DNA of 64,000 bases from Candidatus Saccharibacteria bacterium UBA2018 (GCA_002335175.1 DDCA01000003.1:12542-76541), one strand, 5' to 3'; numbered from the stretch's first letter, positions 16,184 through 26,012 are shown. Notes: a model not told the origin generated them from the letters alone. Made by a program: numbers and translations.

Positions 16184-17947
16184 ATGGCACTACTGACAGC
16201 CGAACTCCAAGACAAACTGCTCGGCCTGTTAAAGGACGAGGGGTTGGTAGCAAAGGAACAAATCGAGGCGGCTCAATCCGAAGCAGCGACGGCGAACAAG
16301 CCGGTACTGGCACTACTAACAGAGCAGGGCCTGGTTGACGACGAGTTGCTGACACATGCGACCGCTCAGGTATCGGGCGTACCGTATGTCAACTTGCGCA
16401 ACACCTTAATTAACGAAAAGATTCTAAATCTGCTGCCAGAGGACATCGCCGAGCGTTTCATGGCCGTGCCGCTGGCCGAAGTTCAAAACCGTTTAGCCGT
16501 TGCGATGATTGACGCTAACAACGTTCAGGCTGTCGACTATCTGGCGAACCGGATCCAGCGCCCTATAAAAGTATTTATGGCCTCGGAAGCTGGCGTACGG
16601 CATATTCTCGACCAATACAAAACGGACTTATCAAGTGTCGATGTTGCCGCCGAGCAGAGCGAACAGGATGCTTCAACTGAAAAAGCTGCCAATATCAAAA
16701 CTATCGTTCAGGATTCGCCGATTTCCCGGGCACTTAGCACTATTTTGGAGTATGCCGTCAAAACCAGAGCGTCAGACATCCACATTGAACCAATGGAGTC
16801 CGCTCTAAAAATTCGCTGCCGGGTTGACGGCGTGCTGCGTGAGATAATGCAGCTGCCAAAAAGCATTGAGCCGGCCCTGGTTAGCCGAATAAAAATTTTA
16901 TCCAGCCTGAAAATTGACGAACACCGCACGCCGCAAGACGGCCAGTTTGCCATTGCCGTAGCAGACAAAGAGGTTGACCTCCGTATTTCCGTCAGCCCTG
17001 TTGTCTGGGGTGAGCAGGTCGTCATTCGTCTGCTCGACAAGTCTGGTAATAGTTTCGATCTTGAGGAAATGGGGTACGCAGGCCGGGCACTCCGTGCTAT
17101 CCGAAAAGGTATCCAACGCCCGAACGGCATGATTATAACCAGTGGTCCAACCGGCAGCGGTAAGTCGACCAGCCTGTATGCGCTCATCAAAGAAATTAAA
17201 GACGACTCGGTCAATATCGTGACGCTTGAAGACCCGGTTGAATACAAGATGCAAGGCGTCAACCAAATCCAAGTCAACGCCGAAGTCGGCCTGACGTTTG
17301 GCAATGGCCTGCGCTCGATTCTGCGCCAAGACCCGGACGTAGTGATGGTAGGGGAAATTCGTGACAAAGAAACGGCCGAACTCGCCGTTCAGGCGGCACT
17401 AACTGGTCACTTGGTTTTTAGCACGCTTCACACCAACTCGGCTGCGGGTGTCTTGCCGCGGCTTCTCGATATGGGCATCGAGCCGTTTTTGATTGCCAGC
17501 ACCGTCAACACTATCATTGGCCAGCGCTTGGTTCGCCGAGTGTCGCCAAAACGTGATGCCTACAACTCGACACCTATTGAAACCCAGAATATTATAACGA
17601 CCGTCGGCCATTTATTGCCAAAGACGAAAGGCCAAGTTGCTCAAGTAGCTGAAGATATTGGCTTCAAAGACTTGCCGTTAGCTGGCCAAAGCGCTTATAC
17701 TTTAGTCAAGGGAAAAGACACGCCTCAGACCCCAAGGGGTTACACCGGCCGGGCTGGCCTGTACGAGGTGATGGACGTGACCGAGGACATTCAAAACCTA
17801 ATCGTCAAACGAGCTACGAGCGCTGAAATCCAACGGATGGCCGTGCAGCAAGGCATGATTACCATGCGCCAAGATGGGTATCTAAAAGCGCTGACAGGTC
17901 TGACGACACTAGAGGAAGTAAACCGGGTTGCGGCCGATACGGCCTAG
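16184..17947 (+). CDS. pilB: Type IV pilus extension ATPase PilB
   Basis: The 587-residue product has an N-terminal MshEN-type domain (about 1-150) and a GspE/PilB ATPase core. The core shows Walker A SGPTGSGKST near residue 324, the Asp box VTLEDPVEY, Walker B DPDVVMVGEIRD and the His box GHLVFSTLHTNSA. PilB powers pilin polymerisation. The zinc tetracysteine motif usually found after RLVRRV is absent; the sequence reads RLVRRVSPKRDAY. AAGGACGAGG precedes the ATG. Confidence 0.95.
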   Translation: MALLTAELQDKLLGLLKDEGLVAKEQIEAAQSEAATANKPVLALLTEQGLVDDELLTHATAQVSGVPYVNLRNTLINEKILNLLPEDIAERFMAVPLAEVQNRLAVAMIDANNVQAVDYLANRIQRPIKVFMASEAGVRHILDQYKTDLSSVDVAAEQSEQDASTEKAANIKTIVQDSPISRALSTILEYAVKTRASDIHIEPMESALKIRCRVDGVLREIMQLPKSIEPALVSRIKILSSLKIDEHRTPQDGQFAIAVADKEVDLRISVSPVVWGEQVVIRLLDKSGNSFDLEEMGYAGRALRAIRKGIQRPNGMIITSGPTGSGKSTSLYALIKEIKDDSVNIVTLEDPVEYKMQGVNQIQVNAEVGLTFGNGLRSILRQDPDVVMVGEIRDKETAELAVQAALTGHLVFSTLHTNSAAGVLPRLLDMGIEPFLIASTVNTIIGQRLVRRVSPKRDAYNSTPIETQNIITTVGHLLPKTKGQVAQVAEDIGFKDLPLAGQSAYTLVKGKDTPQTPRGYTGRAGLYEVMDVTEDIQNLIVKRATSAEIQRMAVQQGMITMRQDGYLKALTGLTTLEEVNRVAADTA

Positions 17948-17974
17948 AAGAAAGAAACCGAGGTGGGATAAAAC

Positions 17975-19042
17975 ATGAACCAAGAACTAAGAATCGAATT
18001 ACTGTTAGAAGAAGTCGTCAAGAAGCGGGCGAGTGACCTTCACCTTCAAGTCGGCTTGCCGCCAATGCTTCGTGTAGATGGCTCGCTAACACCGATAGCG
18101 GGCTATAACGCCCTCGGCGAGGCTGAAGTTGAAACACTGATTTTTGCTATTCTCGACCAAGACCAGCAGCAAATCCTCCAAAAAGACAAAGAATTCGACT
18201 TTTCATTTGCCTTTGGGAACCTTGGCCGTTTCCGTGTAAATGCCTTTCATGAACGCGGTAACATGGCCGCAGCGCTTCGTCTAATACCAAATGACATCAA
18301 GAATGTGCTGGAGCTTGGTATGCCGCAAGTTGTTAACGGCTTCGCCGATTATCCGCGTGGCCTGGTGCTCGTAACTGGTCCGACTGGTTCCGGTAAGTCA
18401 ACGACACTGGCGGCACTCATCGACAAGATAAACACCGAACGTTCTCACCATATTATCACCATCGAAGACCCGATTGAATTTACCCATAAATCCAAGAAAT
18501 CTGTCATCGTTCAGCGCGAAGTTCATTACGACACCTACAGTTTCTCGGCTGCGCTCCGCTCAAGTCTTCGCCAAGACCCGGACGTTGTTTTAATCGGTGA
18601 GATGCGTGACCTTGAAACGATCTCGGCCGCCATTACGATTGCCGAAACAGGTCACTTGGTGTTCGCGACGCTTCACACTAACTCGGCAGCCCAATCTATC
18701 GACCGTATGATCGATGTTTTCCCGCCACACCAGCAGCCGCAGATACGCGCCCAGCTATCAAACATCCTGATGGCTATTTGTTCGCAGCGTCTCGTACCGT
18801 CTATCGGTGGTGGACGGGTAGTCGCTGCCGAAGTACTGATTGCCAACCCAGCCGTCCGCAATATTATCCGTGAAGGTAAGTCTCACCAGCTCGACGCCGT
18901 TATCCAGACTGGCGCCGACCAAGGTATGCAGACGATGGACCGTACACTGGTCAGCTTGGTTCAAGCCGGTACCGTTACATTTGACGAAGCCCGTAATTAC
19001 GCCGTTGACTTAACCGAGTTTGAGCGGCTGATGAGAGGCTAG
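17975..19042 (+). CDS. pilT: Type IV pilus retraction ATPase PilT
   Basis: The 355-residue product has the PilT start LLEEVVKKRASDLHLQVGLPPMLRVDG, Walker A VTGPTGSGKSTTLAAL near residue 134, the Asp box ITIEDPIEF, Walker B DPDVVLIGEMRD and the retraction motif VRNIIREGK (AIRNLIRE in other PilT). It depolymerises the pilus and allows twitching or DNA uptake. It is 27 bp after pilB. Confidence 0.95.
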   Translation: MNQELRIELLLEEVVKKRASDLHLQVGLPPMLRVDGSLTPIAGYNALGEAEVETLIFAILDQDQQQILQKDKEFDFSFAFGNLGRFRVNAFHERGNMAAALRLIPNDIKNVLELGMPQVVNGFADYPRGLVLVTGPTGSGKSTTLAALIDKINTERSHHIITIEDPIEFTHKSKKSVIVQREVHYDTYSFSAALRSSLRQDPDVVLIGEMRDLETISAAITIAETGHLVFATLHTNSAAQSIDRMIDVFPPHQQPQIRAQLSNILMAICSQRLVPSIGGGRVVAAEVLIANPAVRNIIREGKSHQLDAVIQTGADQGMQTMDRTLVSLVQAGTVTFDEARNYAVDLTEFERLMRG

Positions 19043-19050
19043 GCGAATAA

Positions 19051-20262
19051 GTGAAGCGGTTTAACTACGAAGCCAAAGACCTGTCAACTGGTAAGATCGT
19101 CAAAGCGACGGTCCAAGCTGACAGTGAGCGCTCTGCAGCTAAATTGCTGATAGGCCAGGGATTCACACCCCACGAAATCAAAGAAGCCAACGACGATAAC
19201 GGCCTGCTGACTAAGTTTACGGGCCGTATTACCATTAAAGACAAAGTGGTCTTTACCCGGCAGCTGTCAACGCTGATTGGCGCCGGCCTGCCGCTCACCC
19301 AAAGCCTGCGGACCGTCCACGAACAAACCGAAAATAAGAAGCTGCAAGCCGTTGTTGATGACATAATTGCCAGTGTTGAAGGTGGTAAGTCGCTGTCAGA
19401 GTCCTTCGCTAAACATCCGGAAGTGTTCGATAATGTTTTCCTTGCGCTTATTACAGCAGGTGAGGCCTCCGGTACGCTCGATGAAGCCCTGCGGCGCATT
19501 GCTACCCAGCAGGAAAAAGACGCAGCCATGATGAGCAAGATAAAAGGTGCACTGACGTATCCAATGATCGTGCTGTTTGTCATTATGGGTGTAGTCGTCT
19601 TCATGTTAGTAGCCGTCGTACCACAGGTAAAAAATCTTTATATCGACTTGAACCAGGAATTGCCGCTAGTGACTCAGTTGATGGTTGGGTTTGCCGATTT
19701 TATCATCCGCTTTGGATGGGCCTTGATACCAGTGTTTATCGGTTTAATCTACTTCACCCGACAATATCTCCGGACGGAGGGCGGTATAAAAACCAAGGAT
19801 ACGCTTAAGCTAAATGCACCAATTTTCGGCCGGATGTTCCGAAAACTCTATATGGCGCGCCTGGCACGGACCGGACAAACGCTTCTTAACACCGGCGTAC
19901 CAATGCTCGATATGCTGAAAATTGTGGCCCAAGCAGTGAACAACACGGTTATTGCGAAAGCAGTCGACCGTGCCGCCGAAAAGGTAAAAGGGGGCAAGGC
20001 CCTCAGCGCGTCATTAAAGGGGGAGGAGTACATCCTGCCATTCGTTCCTCAGATGATTTCAATTGGCGAGCAGTCGGGTAAAATCGACGAAATGATGGGC
20101 AAAGCCGCCCAGGTGTACGAAGACGAACTTGACGAAGAAATCAAATCAATTTCTACCGCTATTGAACCTGTCCTGATGGTAATTTTGGCCGTTGTAGCCG
20201 GTACTCTAGTAGCTGCTATTTTGCTGCCGATTTATGGACTTGTGAACAACCTGAATGTATAA
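19051..20262 (+). CDS. pilC: Type IV pilus platform protein PilC
   Basis: The 403-residue membrane protein carries two T2SF domains (FTRQLSTLIGAGLPLTQSL and ARTGQTLLNTGVPMLDML). Helices lie near residues 170-195, 220-240 and 370-395, the last ending in the typical ILLPIYGLVNNL. The start codon is GTG, 8 bp after the pilT stop. PilC links the cytoplasmic ATPases to the pilin fibre. Confidence 0.93.
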   Translation: MKRFNYEAKDLSTGKIVKATVQADSERSAAKLLIGQGFTPHEIKEANDDNGLLTKFTGRITIKDKVVFTRQLSTLIGAGLPLTQSLRTVHEQTENKKLQAVVDDIIASVEGGKSLSESFAKHPEVFDNVFLALITAGEASGTLDEALRRIATQQEKDAAMMSKIKGALTYPMIVLFVIMGVVVFMLVAVVPQVKNLYIDLNQELPLVTQLMVGFADFIIRFGWALIPVFIGLIYFTRQYLRTEGGIKTKDTLKLNAPIFGRMFRKLYMARLARTGQTLLNTGVPMLDMLKIVAQAVNNTVIAKAVDRAAEKVKGGKALSASLKGEEYILPFVPQMISIGEQSGKIDEMMGKAAQVYEDELDEEIKSISTAIEPVLMVILAVVAGTLVAAILLPIYGLVNNLNV

Positions 20263-20276
20263 AGTTGTAAAAAGTG

Positions 20277-20333
20277 TAGACAATTAAAAAATGCCAGAGT
20301 ATTATAAGGCGTAAGCGGAATGCTCCGACTTAC
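20277..20333 (+). promoter_or_regulatory. Pilin promoter and leader hairpin
   Basis: TAGACA (20277-20282) and TATTAT (20300-20305) are separated by 17 bp. In the leader, GTAAG...GGA pairs with TCC...CTTAC (20311-20333). This gives the main pilin its own transcript apart from the assembly genes. Confidence 0.7.
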
Positions 20334-20361
20334 ATTAGTTCATCGAAAGGGTAGGCAACAC

Positions 20362-20820
20362 ATGAACGTACAAGCAAATAAAAAAGGGTTCACCATTATC
20401 GAGGTCGTATTGGTGCTGGCAATCGCTGCGCTCATCTTCCTAATGATATTTATAGCCCTCCCAGCGCTCCAGCGCGGACAACGTGACACAGCGCGAAAAC
20501 AGGACGTAGGTACGGTCGCATCAGCGGTCAACAGCTATCGTTCCAACCATCGTGGCACCGTGCCACCAGCTGGAAACTTAACCGGAAGCGGTCTGAGTGA
20601 ATACATCGACAAGCTTTCTCAGGTTTCAGTTGATGATGCCTCCATCACGGTGGTATCTGATGACGCTGCTGCATTGCCAAACGAGGGTAGTATCGACACC
20701 ATTAAGGTATATACTGACGCTAAGTGCGCAGATGACAACACCGTAACAGATGGTTCTGCCAAACAAGCAGCCGTTACGACTTTCCTTGAAAACGGCGGCG
20801 TTTACTGCCAGGACGTCTAA
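20362..20820 (+). CDS. Type IV major pilin-like protein
   Basis: The start at 20362 follows AAAGGGTAGG and gives a 152-residue prepilin. The leader peptide MNVQANKKG is cut before FTIIEVVLVLAIAAL, with Glu at position +5 of the mature protein. The globular part has two Cys (AKCADDN and VYCQDV) that can form the C-terminal D-loop. Own promoter and terminator suggest high expression. It is probably the main pilin. Confidence 0.88.
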   Translation: MNVQANKKGFTIIEVVLVLAIAALIFLMIFIALPALQRGQRDTARKQDVGTVASAVNSYRSNHRGTVPPAGNLTGSGLSEYIDKLSQVSVDDASITVVSDDAAALPNEGSIDTIKVYTDAKCADDNTVTDGSAKQAAVTTFLENGGVYCQDV

Positions 20821-20841
20821 AATAAGTAGTACATAAAACAC

Positions 20842-20872
20842 AAGCGGCTTCTCACCAAGCCGCTTTTGTTAT
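20842..20872 (+). terminator. Pilin terminator
   Basis: AAGCGGCTT (20842-20850) pairs with AAGCCGCTT (20857-20865), followed by TTGTT. It separates the pilin from pilD. Confidence 0.85.
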
Positions 20873-20887
20873 GTATAATGAATGACA

Positions 20888-21814
20888 ATGGATTTAATAA
20901 GCATCGGCTACGGCGTAGTCGCATTACTCGGCCTCGCCATGGGATCATTCGCTGGTGCGACGGTTTGGCGGATTCGCGCCCGCCAATTATTGCAGGACAA
21001 AGCCGCGAAAGAGAAGCATGACCCGGCGGAATTAAAGCGCCTGCGGCCGCTCACCAAAGCAAACCTGATATCAGACCGCTCTCAGTGCCTCCACTGCCAT
21101 CATACGCTGTCCTGGTATGACTTGCTGCCTGTTGTTAGCTGGCTGAGCACGAACGGCAAATGTCGTTATTGCCATAAGCCTATCGGCCGATTTGAACCAC
21201 TGATTGAAGTTGGCACGGCGCTGGCGTTCGTCGCCTTTTACTGGCATTGGGTTACGACTTTCGGGTTTGGAACGGGTATTTTATGGGTACTGTTTGGCCT
21301 ATGGCTGGTAGCGTTGGTTATGCTGGCGATATTGTTCGCCTACGACGCAAAATGGTTCTTACTGCCCGATAGGGTTATGGTGCCTTTGATTGCGGTGAGC
21401 ATTGTCCTATTTTTCTTTCACGTTAATTTATCAAGCTTGGGGGAGGCAACCATTACCGGTCCTTTACTGTCGGGTCTTGGGGGTATTCTAATTCTTGGCG
21501 GCTTGTACTTACTGCTTTGGTTCATCTCAAAAGGGCAGTGGGTTGGTTTTGGTGATGTTAAACTCGGCTTGGCTCTTGGGCTGCTGCTTGCAGACTGGCG
21601 ATTGGCGTTTTTGGCGTTGTTCCTTGCCAACTTAATTGGCGTACTTTTTGTTATTCCGGGCCTCGTCAGCAAAAAACTGTCACGGCGGAGCCAAGTCCCA
21701 TTCGGACCGTTTCTGATTGCCGGATTTGGTGTCTCCTTGGTCTGGGGATACGCTCTTCTAGGCTGGTATGACCAGCTGTCTCTCTGGCTTTACAGCGTGA
21801 CGCTTATGGTATAA
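20888..21814 (+). CDS. pilD: Prepilin peptidase / N-methyltransferase PilD
   Basis: This polytopic membrane protein (308 residues from 20888) has the GspO/PilD cytoplasmic loop with two CxxC pairs (CLHCHHTLSWYDLLP and CRYCHKPIGRFEP). The catalytic aspartates sit in FAYDAKWFLLPDRV and GFGDVKLGLALGLLL. It removes prepilin leader peptides and methylates the new N-terminus. TATAAT at 20874-20879 lies 8 bp before the ATG at 20888, so the mRNA is probably leaderless; the ATG at 20882 is too close to the -10 box. Confidence 0.93.
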   Translation: MDLISIGYGVVALLGLAMGSFAGATVWRIRARQLLQDKAAKEKHDPAELKRLRPLTKANLISDRSQCLHCHHTLSWYDLLPVVSWLSTNGKCRYCHKPIGRFEPLIEVGTALAFVAFYWHWVTTFGFGTGILWVLFGLWLVALVMLAILFAYDAKWFLLPDRVMVPLIAVSIVLFFFHVNLSSLGEATITGPLLSGLGGILILGGLYLLLWFISKGQWVGFGDVKLGLALGLLLADWRLAFLALFLANLIGVLFVIPGLVSKKLSRRSQVPFGPFLIAGFGVSLVWGYALLGWYDQLSLWLYSVTLMV

Positions 21815-21824
21815 TGACCCCAAG

Positions 21825-22595
21825 ATGGGTGCGAGAAACCAACACGGCTTTACGATTATCGAAGTAATGTTGTTTATAGCGGTGTCGGGAATTCTCGCTG
21901 TCGCGCTACTGACCGGCTGGACCACTATGCTGAATACGCAGCGCTACAACGACAGCGTCAAAACTTTGCAATCTTTTCTGCAGCAGCAATACAATCTGGT
22001 TTATAACGTCGAAAACGGCCGCAGCAAGGACTTCGTCTGTAGCGATTCGTCGGTAGTCACGCCTGACGCCTCCTCCGGCGTCGACCGAGGGCAAACGGAC
22101 TGCGTTATGATGGGGCGCTACATTCATATTGACCGCGGGCTTAACGTAAGGGTATACGCGATTGTCGGCTCAGAGCCGGCTACGAGCGACGATGACGACC
22201 CAGCTATAAGCGATATCGATTCAATTGTTTCGTACCAGCCGAAGCGGACGTCTGAAGCGCTGGGACTAACCGAAACAGAGCTCAAGATTCCGTGGGAAGC
22301 AATTATCACTGATTCGGACGACGGTGCAACGCCGCAGAGCGTGGTTATCGTGGTCATACGAAGCCCTTCGACAGGTACTGTTCACACCTATACGCGGTTA
22401 ACTGGCGATGACCAATTACCGGATGTTGTAGGTGCTGATGGCTTGGTGGCGGTTGCGAATGAGCAAACTGATGTGCCGCTTTGCCTTGACCCGGGTGCAC
22501 CGTTCTCAGGTGGCCAACGTGGCGTTATTATCAAACGGAACGCCTCGAGCCAGAGCTCTATTCAGACGACAGACAATGGTGAGGACGTATGTTAG
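21825..22595 (+). CDS. Minor pilin-like protein 1
   Basis: The 256-residue product begins MGARNQHG followed by FTIIEVMLFIAVSGILAVAL, a prepilin cleavage site with Glu+5. The large soluble part holds Cys near residues 67, 88, 224 and 256. A TATAAT box just before the gene (ending near 21815) makes a short or absent leader likely. It begins a run of four pilin-like genes that probably form the priming complex at the pilus tip. Confidence 0.85.
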   Translation: MGARNQHGFTIIEVMLFIAVSGILAVALLTGWTTMLNTQRYNDSVKTLQSFLQQQYNLVYNVENGRSKDFVCSDSSVVTPDASSGVDRGQTDCVMMGRYIHIDRGLNVRVYAIVGSEPATSDDDDPAISDIDSIVSYQPKRTSEALGLTETELKIPWEAIITDSDDGATPQSVVIVVIRSPSTGTVHTYTRLTGDDQLPDVVGADGLVAVANEQTDVPLCLDPGAPFSGGQRGVIIKRNASSQSSIQTTDNGEDVC

Positions 22596-23179
22596 GTATT
22601 TCGGCAGATCGTGGCGACACTATTATCGAGGTACTGCTTGCCATTACCATATTCAGCATGGTCTCGATTGGGGCAATGACGATTATGAACCAGGGAACTA
22701 ATGCATCACAGCGTGCACTAGAAATCACTCTCGTCCGTCAGGAGATTGATGCTCAGGCAGAAGCACTGAGGGCCGCCCAGCAGGCATACACATCCAATCC
22801 CGAGGCCGCTACATGGGCGGAAATTGCCCAGCCAACACCATCCGGCGGCTTTGATGAAGAGGGTACGTGCCCTGCGGGGCCGGCAGATATTGATGACAGT
22901 TTTATTATGGATACAAGGACGGCGACGAAAGCATTAGGGAGCTGGTTTAAGCCAATTGACGATGGTACCGACGTTGATACGCCGCCATATGCCAAAGTCC
23001 GCTACGAAAGTGGTGAACCACGGGCCTACAGTATGTGGATTGAGCGGACGTTCCATAATAGCAGCGCGGCAACCGTGCCGGATTCGTATGAGTTCATTGT
23101 CAAAGCTTGCTGGTACGGTGCCGGGCTCAGCGTACCGCTTCACATCGAAACATCAGTGAGGTTATATGACCCGTCGTAA
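22589..23179 (+). CDS. Minor pilin-like protein 2
   Basis: The 196-residue product has the prepilin motif RGDTIIEVLLAITIFSMVSIG: cleavage would follow Gly, with Asp in place of the usual Phe at +1 and Glu at +5. A helix covers residues 9-30. It overlaps the previous gene by 7 bp and the next by 14 bp, indicating translational coupling. Probably a PilV/GspI-type minor pilin. Confidence 0.83.
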   Translation: MLGISADRGDTIIEVLLAITIFSMVSIGAMTIMNQGTNASQRALEITLVRQEIDAQAEALRAAQQAYTSNPEAATWAEIAQPTPSGGFDEEGTCPAGPADIDDSFIMDTRTATKALGSWFKPIDDGTDVDTPPYAKVRYESGEPRAYSMWIERTFHNSSAATVPDSYEFIVKACWYGAGLSVPLHIETSVRLYDPS

Positions 23180-23891
23180 TCCTAATACCGGTTTCACTCT
23201 CGTTGAACTTATGTTGTCCATGACATTTGTTTCGATACTTCTGCTCGCGATTGCTATCCTTGTCCTGCAGATTAGCTATATTTATAACAAAGGGCTAACT
23301 ATGAGGGCGGTGAATGAAGCTGGCCAGCTGATCTCGAGCGATATCCAGCGGACGCTCAATACGTCGGTTCCACTCGACACCATATTTGTGGCTAAACCTG
23401 ATGTTGATCCAACGGGTGGTCGGTTGTGTGTTGGTACCACGGTCTATGCCTGGAATTTTGGCCCCTATGTTGATAAACCGGACGGATTTAACGTCAACAC
23501 CAGTGGGAGCCGCGATATTTTGTTCGTCAAGTTCCAAAGCGCCGGAAACAAATACTGTGAACCGGAAGATGACGGTGATTATCCGGCAATTCCTACTCAA
23601 GTTACCCAGTTACTAACCAACGGTGAAAGTAACCTAGCACTTCATACGTTTACCGTGCTCGACGAGGACGGCGACGATGTAACAGGGCAGCCTGTCGCCG
23701 ATGACCCGTCTCAGCGCCTGTATAATGTATCATTGACGATTGGGACAAACGACGCTGACTTTATTCTCGCCAACGGCTGTAACGCACCGGCGGATGCCGC
23801 AGAGAATGAGTACGCTGCTCACGACGATGAGTATTGTGGGGTCAACACGTTTAATTTCGTTGCCAGGGCAGGTAACAGAGCTGAGGAGTAA
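23166..23891 (+). CDS. Minor pilin-like protein 3
   Basis: The 241-residue product has MTRRNPNTG followed by FTLVELMLSMTFVSILLLAIAILVLQISY, a canonical prepilin site. The C-terminal part carries five Cys, including NKYCEPEDD and DEYCGVNTF. The architecture resembles PilW/GspJ minor pilins. Confidence 0.85.
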   Translation: MTRRNPNTGFTLVELMLSMTFVSILLLAIAILVLQISYIYNKGLTMRAVNEAGQLISSDIQRTLNTSVPLDTIFVAKPDVDPTGGRLCVGTTVYAWNFGPYVDKPDGFNVNTSGSRDILFVKFQSAGNKYCEPEDDGDYPAIPTQVTQLLTNGESNLALHTFTVLDEDGDDVTGQPVADDPSQRLYNVSLTIGTNDADFILANGCNAPADAAENEYAAHDDEYCGVNTFNFVARAGNRAEE

Positions 23892-23900
23892 GGAAGAACT

Positions 23901-25094
23901 ATGAAGCATTTAGAATCAAGCCAGCGTGGCGCCGTCTCCATCTTCATTGTCGTGTTTACGGCCTTACTTGTGACTATCGTGACCACTAGCTTTATCCAGA
24001 TTATGCTTCGTAACCAAGACCAAGCCACCAACAACGACTTGTCGCAGAGCGCCTACGACTCGGCCCTGGCAGGCGTAGAAGATGCCAAGCGTGCACTGGT
24101 AACACTCAAAAAGTGCCAAAGTGACTCAGCGCCAACCGTTTGCACCGGGATTGAGAGTGAACTAAATAGCGGGGACTGTGACAGTTTGGATCAGGCTGGT
24201 ATCGTGACGTTCAACCCAAGCGGAGAAGTTCCGGTCGGCAGTGCAAATTCCAATCAGGCGTATTCATGTGTCAAAATCGACGTGACGACCGAATCGGTCC
24301 AGGGCTCCTTGACCGAAGAAGGTACCAAGGTAATTCCGCTGGACTCCGAAGGCAGCGACGATGACATTACCGCAGTCGAAATCTCGTGGTTTACCAGCGA
24401 CGATTTACCGTGCATACCAGTTGACCCACTTGACTTAAGCCTTGGCTGTACACCCGGTTCGCCGAGCTTTACGGGTATCAACCCACCGCTCTTACCGCCG
24501 GTGACAAGCTGGCCGGAGAACGGGCCGCCTATTATGCGTGCTCAGCTCATTCAATTTGAACGTCAGGGCCTGCGGCTTAGCGAGTTCGACCAAACCGATA
24601 CAAACAAAGCCAAAACACGGTTCCTTTACCCATACCCTGGTGGATCTACTACTGCCGACTTTAACGACGACGACCGAAGAGACGTAGCCCGGAACAACCC
24701 CGTAATTACAAACTGCGCGAATGATTTTACAAGTGTTACGTATTTGTGTAGCACCAGAATTACATTGCCGGACCAAACTAACCGCGAAGCTTATTTACAG
24801 CTTGCAACCTTCTATGGGGGAGCGCACTATCAAGTCCGTCTCATCGGTGACGATCCTGGTGAAGTCCTGGATTTTGACGGTGTTCAGCCGGAAGTTGATT
24901 CAACCGGCCGGGCGAGTGACTTATTCCGGCGAGTAAAGGCCCGCGTGTCGGTTAGCATCGGCGGTACGCCAGTTCAGTTCCCGAACGCAGCGCTGTCTGT
25001 CGGTAAAAGCCTCTGTAAAGACTTCTTCATTACTAACGAAGCTGCCGACTTCAATCCGGATACCGATACTATCGTGTGCGATCCGGCTAATTAG
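23901..25094 (+). CDS. Minor pilin-like protein 4 (PilX-like)
   Basis: The 397-residue product starts MKHLESSQRGAVSIFIVVFTALLVTIVTTSF, a helix preceded by Gly as in PilX/GspK-type pilins. The segment DLSQSAYDSALAGVEDAKRALV is characteristic of the PilX N-terminal region. The remainder is a large exposed domain with many Cys. GGAAGAA precedes the ATG. It closes the pilin cluster and is convergent with the recombinase gene. Confidence 0.82.
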   Translation: MKHLESSQRGAVSIFIVVFTALLVTIVTTSFIQIMLRNQDQATNNDLSQSAYDSALAGVEDAKRALVTLKKCQSDSAPTVCTGIESELNSGDCDSLDQAGIVTFNPSGEVPVGSANSNQAYSCVKIDVTTESVQGSLTEEGTKVIPLDSEGSDDDITAVEISWFTSDDLPCIPVDPLDLSLGCTPGSPSFTGINPPLLPPVTSWPENGPPIMRAQLIQFERQGLRLSEFDQTDTNKAKTRFLYPYPGGSTTADFNDDDRRDVARNNPVITNCANDFTSVTYLCSTRITLPDQTNREAYLQLATFYGGAHYQVRLIGDDPGEVLDFDGVQPEVDSTGRASDLFRRVKARVSVSIGGTPVQFPNAALSVGKSLCKDFFITNEAADFNPDTDTIVCDPAN

Positions 25095-26006
25095 TTAGCT
25101 GTCGCTGTGGAATCGTTCGTGAACATCTCGGAGGTGTTCATCTGTCACGTGCGTATATACCTGGGTAGTGGCAATATTGGCGTGGCCTAGCATGCTTTGG
25201 ACGCTCCTGAGGTCGGCGCCGTTCATTAACAGGTCGGTTGCAAAGCTATGGCGCATGACATGGGGGTGAACATGTTTTGTCAGGCTGGCCAGTTTGGCAT
25301 ATTTCGTAACCAACCGCTGGACAGAGCGGGCAGTCAATCGTCGGTAATCACCGGACTGGTTGGCAACATTGTTGCGTGAATAACTAAGAAACAAGGGTGG
25401 AAGGTTGTCTATTCGGGTAGCTAGGTATTCCTCGACATATTCGGCCGCCTTTTTAGATATAAACACCGGCCGATCTTTTTGACCCTTACCGCGCACCATG
25501 AATTCGCGGCGCTTTGGATTAATGTGGCCACGGTCAAGTTTGACAAGCTCTGACACGCGCAGTCCTGACGAAAATAACAGCTCAATAATCGCCCGGTCGC
25601 GCAGCCCGCTCTCATTTGACGGGTCGACGGCTTCAAGCAGCCGGCTAACTTCGTCAAAATGAAGAAATGTGACCTGTTTTCGGCTGACTTTAGGGAGTTT
25701 TATTTTGTCTGCAGACAAAGAATCAATATTACGGTCAGACAAATACTTTAAAAAGCCGCGCAGCGCAATCAAATGATAACTCTGGGTAATGGTGCTGAGG
25801 GGGTCGCCGGCGTCGTTTTTGTAGCGGTTCAACCACAACCGGTACTTGCGAACAGTTTCGGTAGAAATATTTGCTACTTTTGTGTCCTCGGTAAACTCGA
25901 CGAAGCGTTCAAGATACAGTTTGTAATTCTCGGCCGTCTTAGGAGAACGTCCGCCTTCGACCTCGAGACTTTCAATGTAATCCAGTATCAGCTCGGAAAC
26001 GTACAT
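25095..26006 (-). CDS. Xer-family tyrosine recombinase
   Basis: From 26006 the product is MYVSELILDYIESLEVEGGRSPKTAENYKLYL..., 303 residues, the usual XerC/XerD length, with a SAM-like N-domain and a catalytic C-domain. Active-site residues are visible as LLFSSGLRVSELVKLD (Arg), KGQKDRPV (Lys), HVMRHSFATDLL (His-x-x-Arg), LGHANIATTQVYTHV (His and the Tyr nucleophile). It probably resolves chromosome dimers at dif, activated by FtsK, whose gene is at the window's left edge. TATACT lies 6 bp before the ATG: leaderless. Confidence 0.9.
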   Translation of the reverse strand: MYVSELILDYIESLEVEGGRSPKTAENYKLYLERFVEFTEDTKVANISTETVRKYRLWLNRYKNDAGDPLSTITQSYHLIALRGFLKYLSDRNIDSLSADKIKLPKVSRKQVTFLHFDEVSRLLEAVDPSNESGLRDRAIIELLFSSGLRVSELVKLDRGHINPKRREFMVRGKGQKDRPVFISKKAAEYVEEYLATRIDNLPPLFLSYSRNNVANQSGDYRRLTARSVQRLVTKYAKLASLTKHVHPHVMRHSFATDLLMNGADLRSVQSMLGHANIATTQVYTHVTDEHLRDVHERFHSDS

Positions 26007-26012
26007 GCTTTT

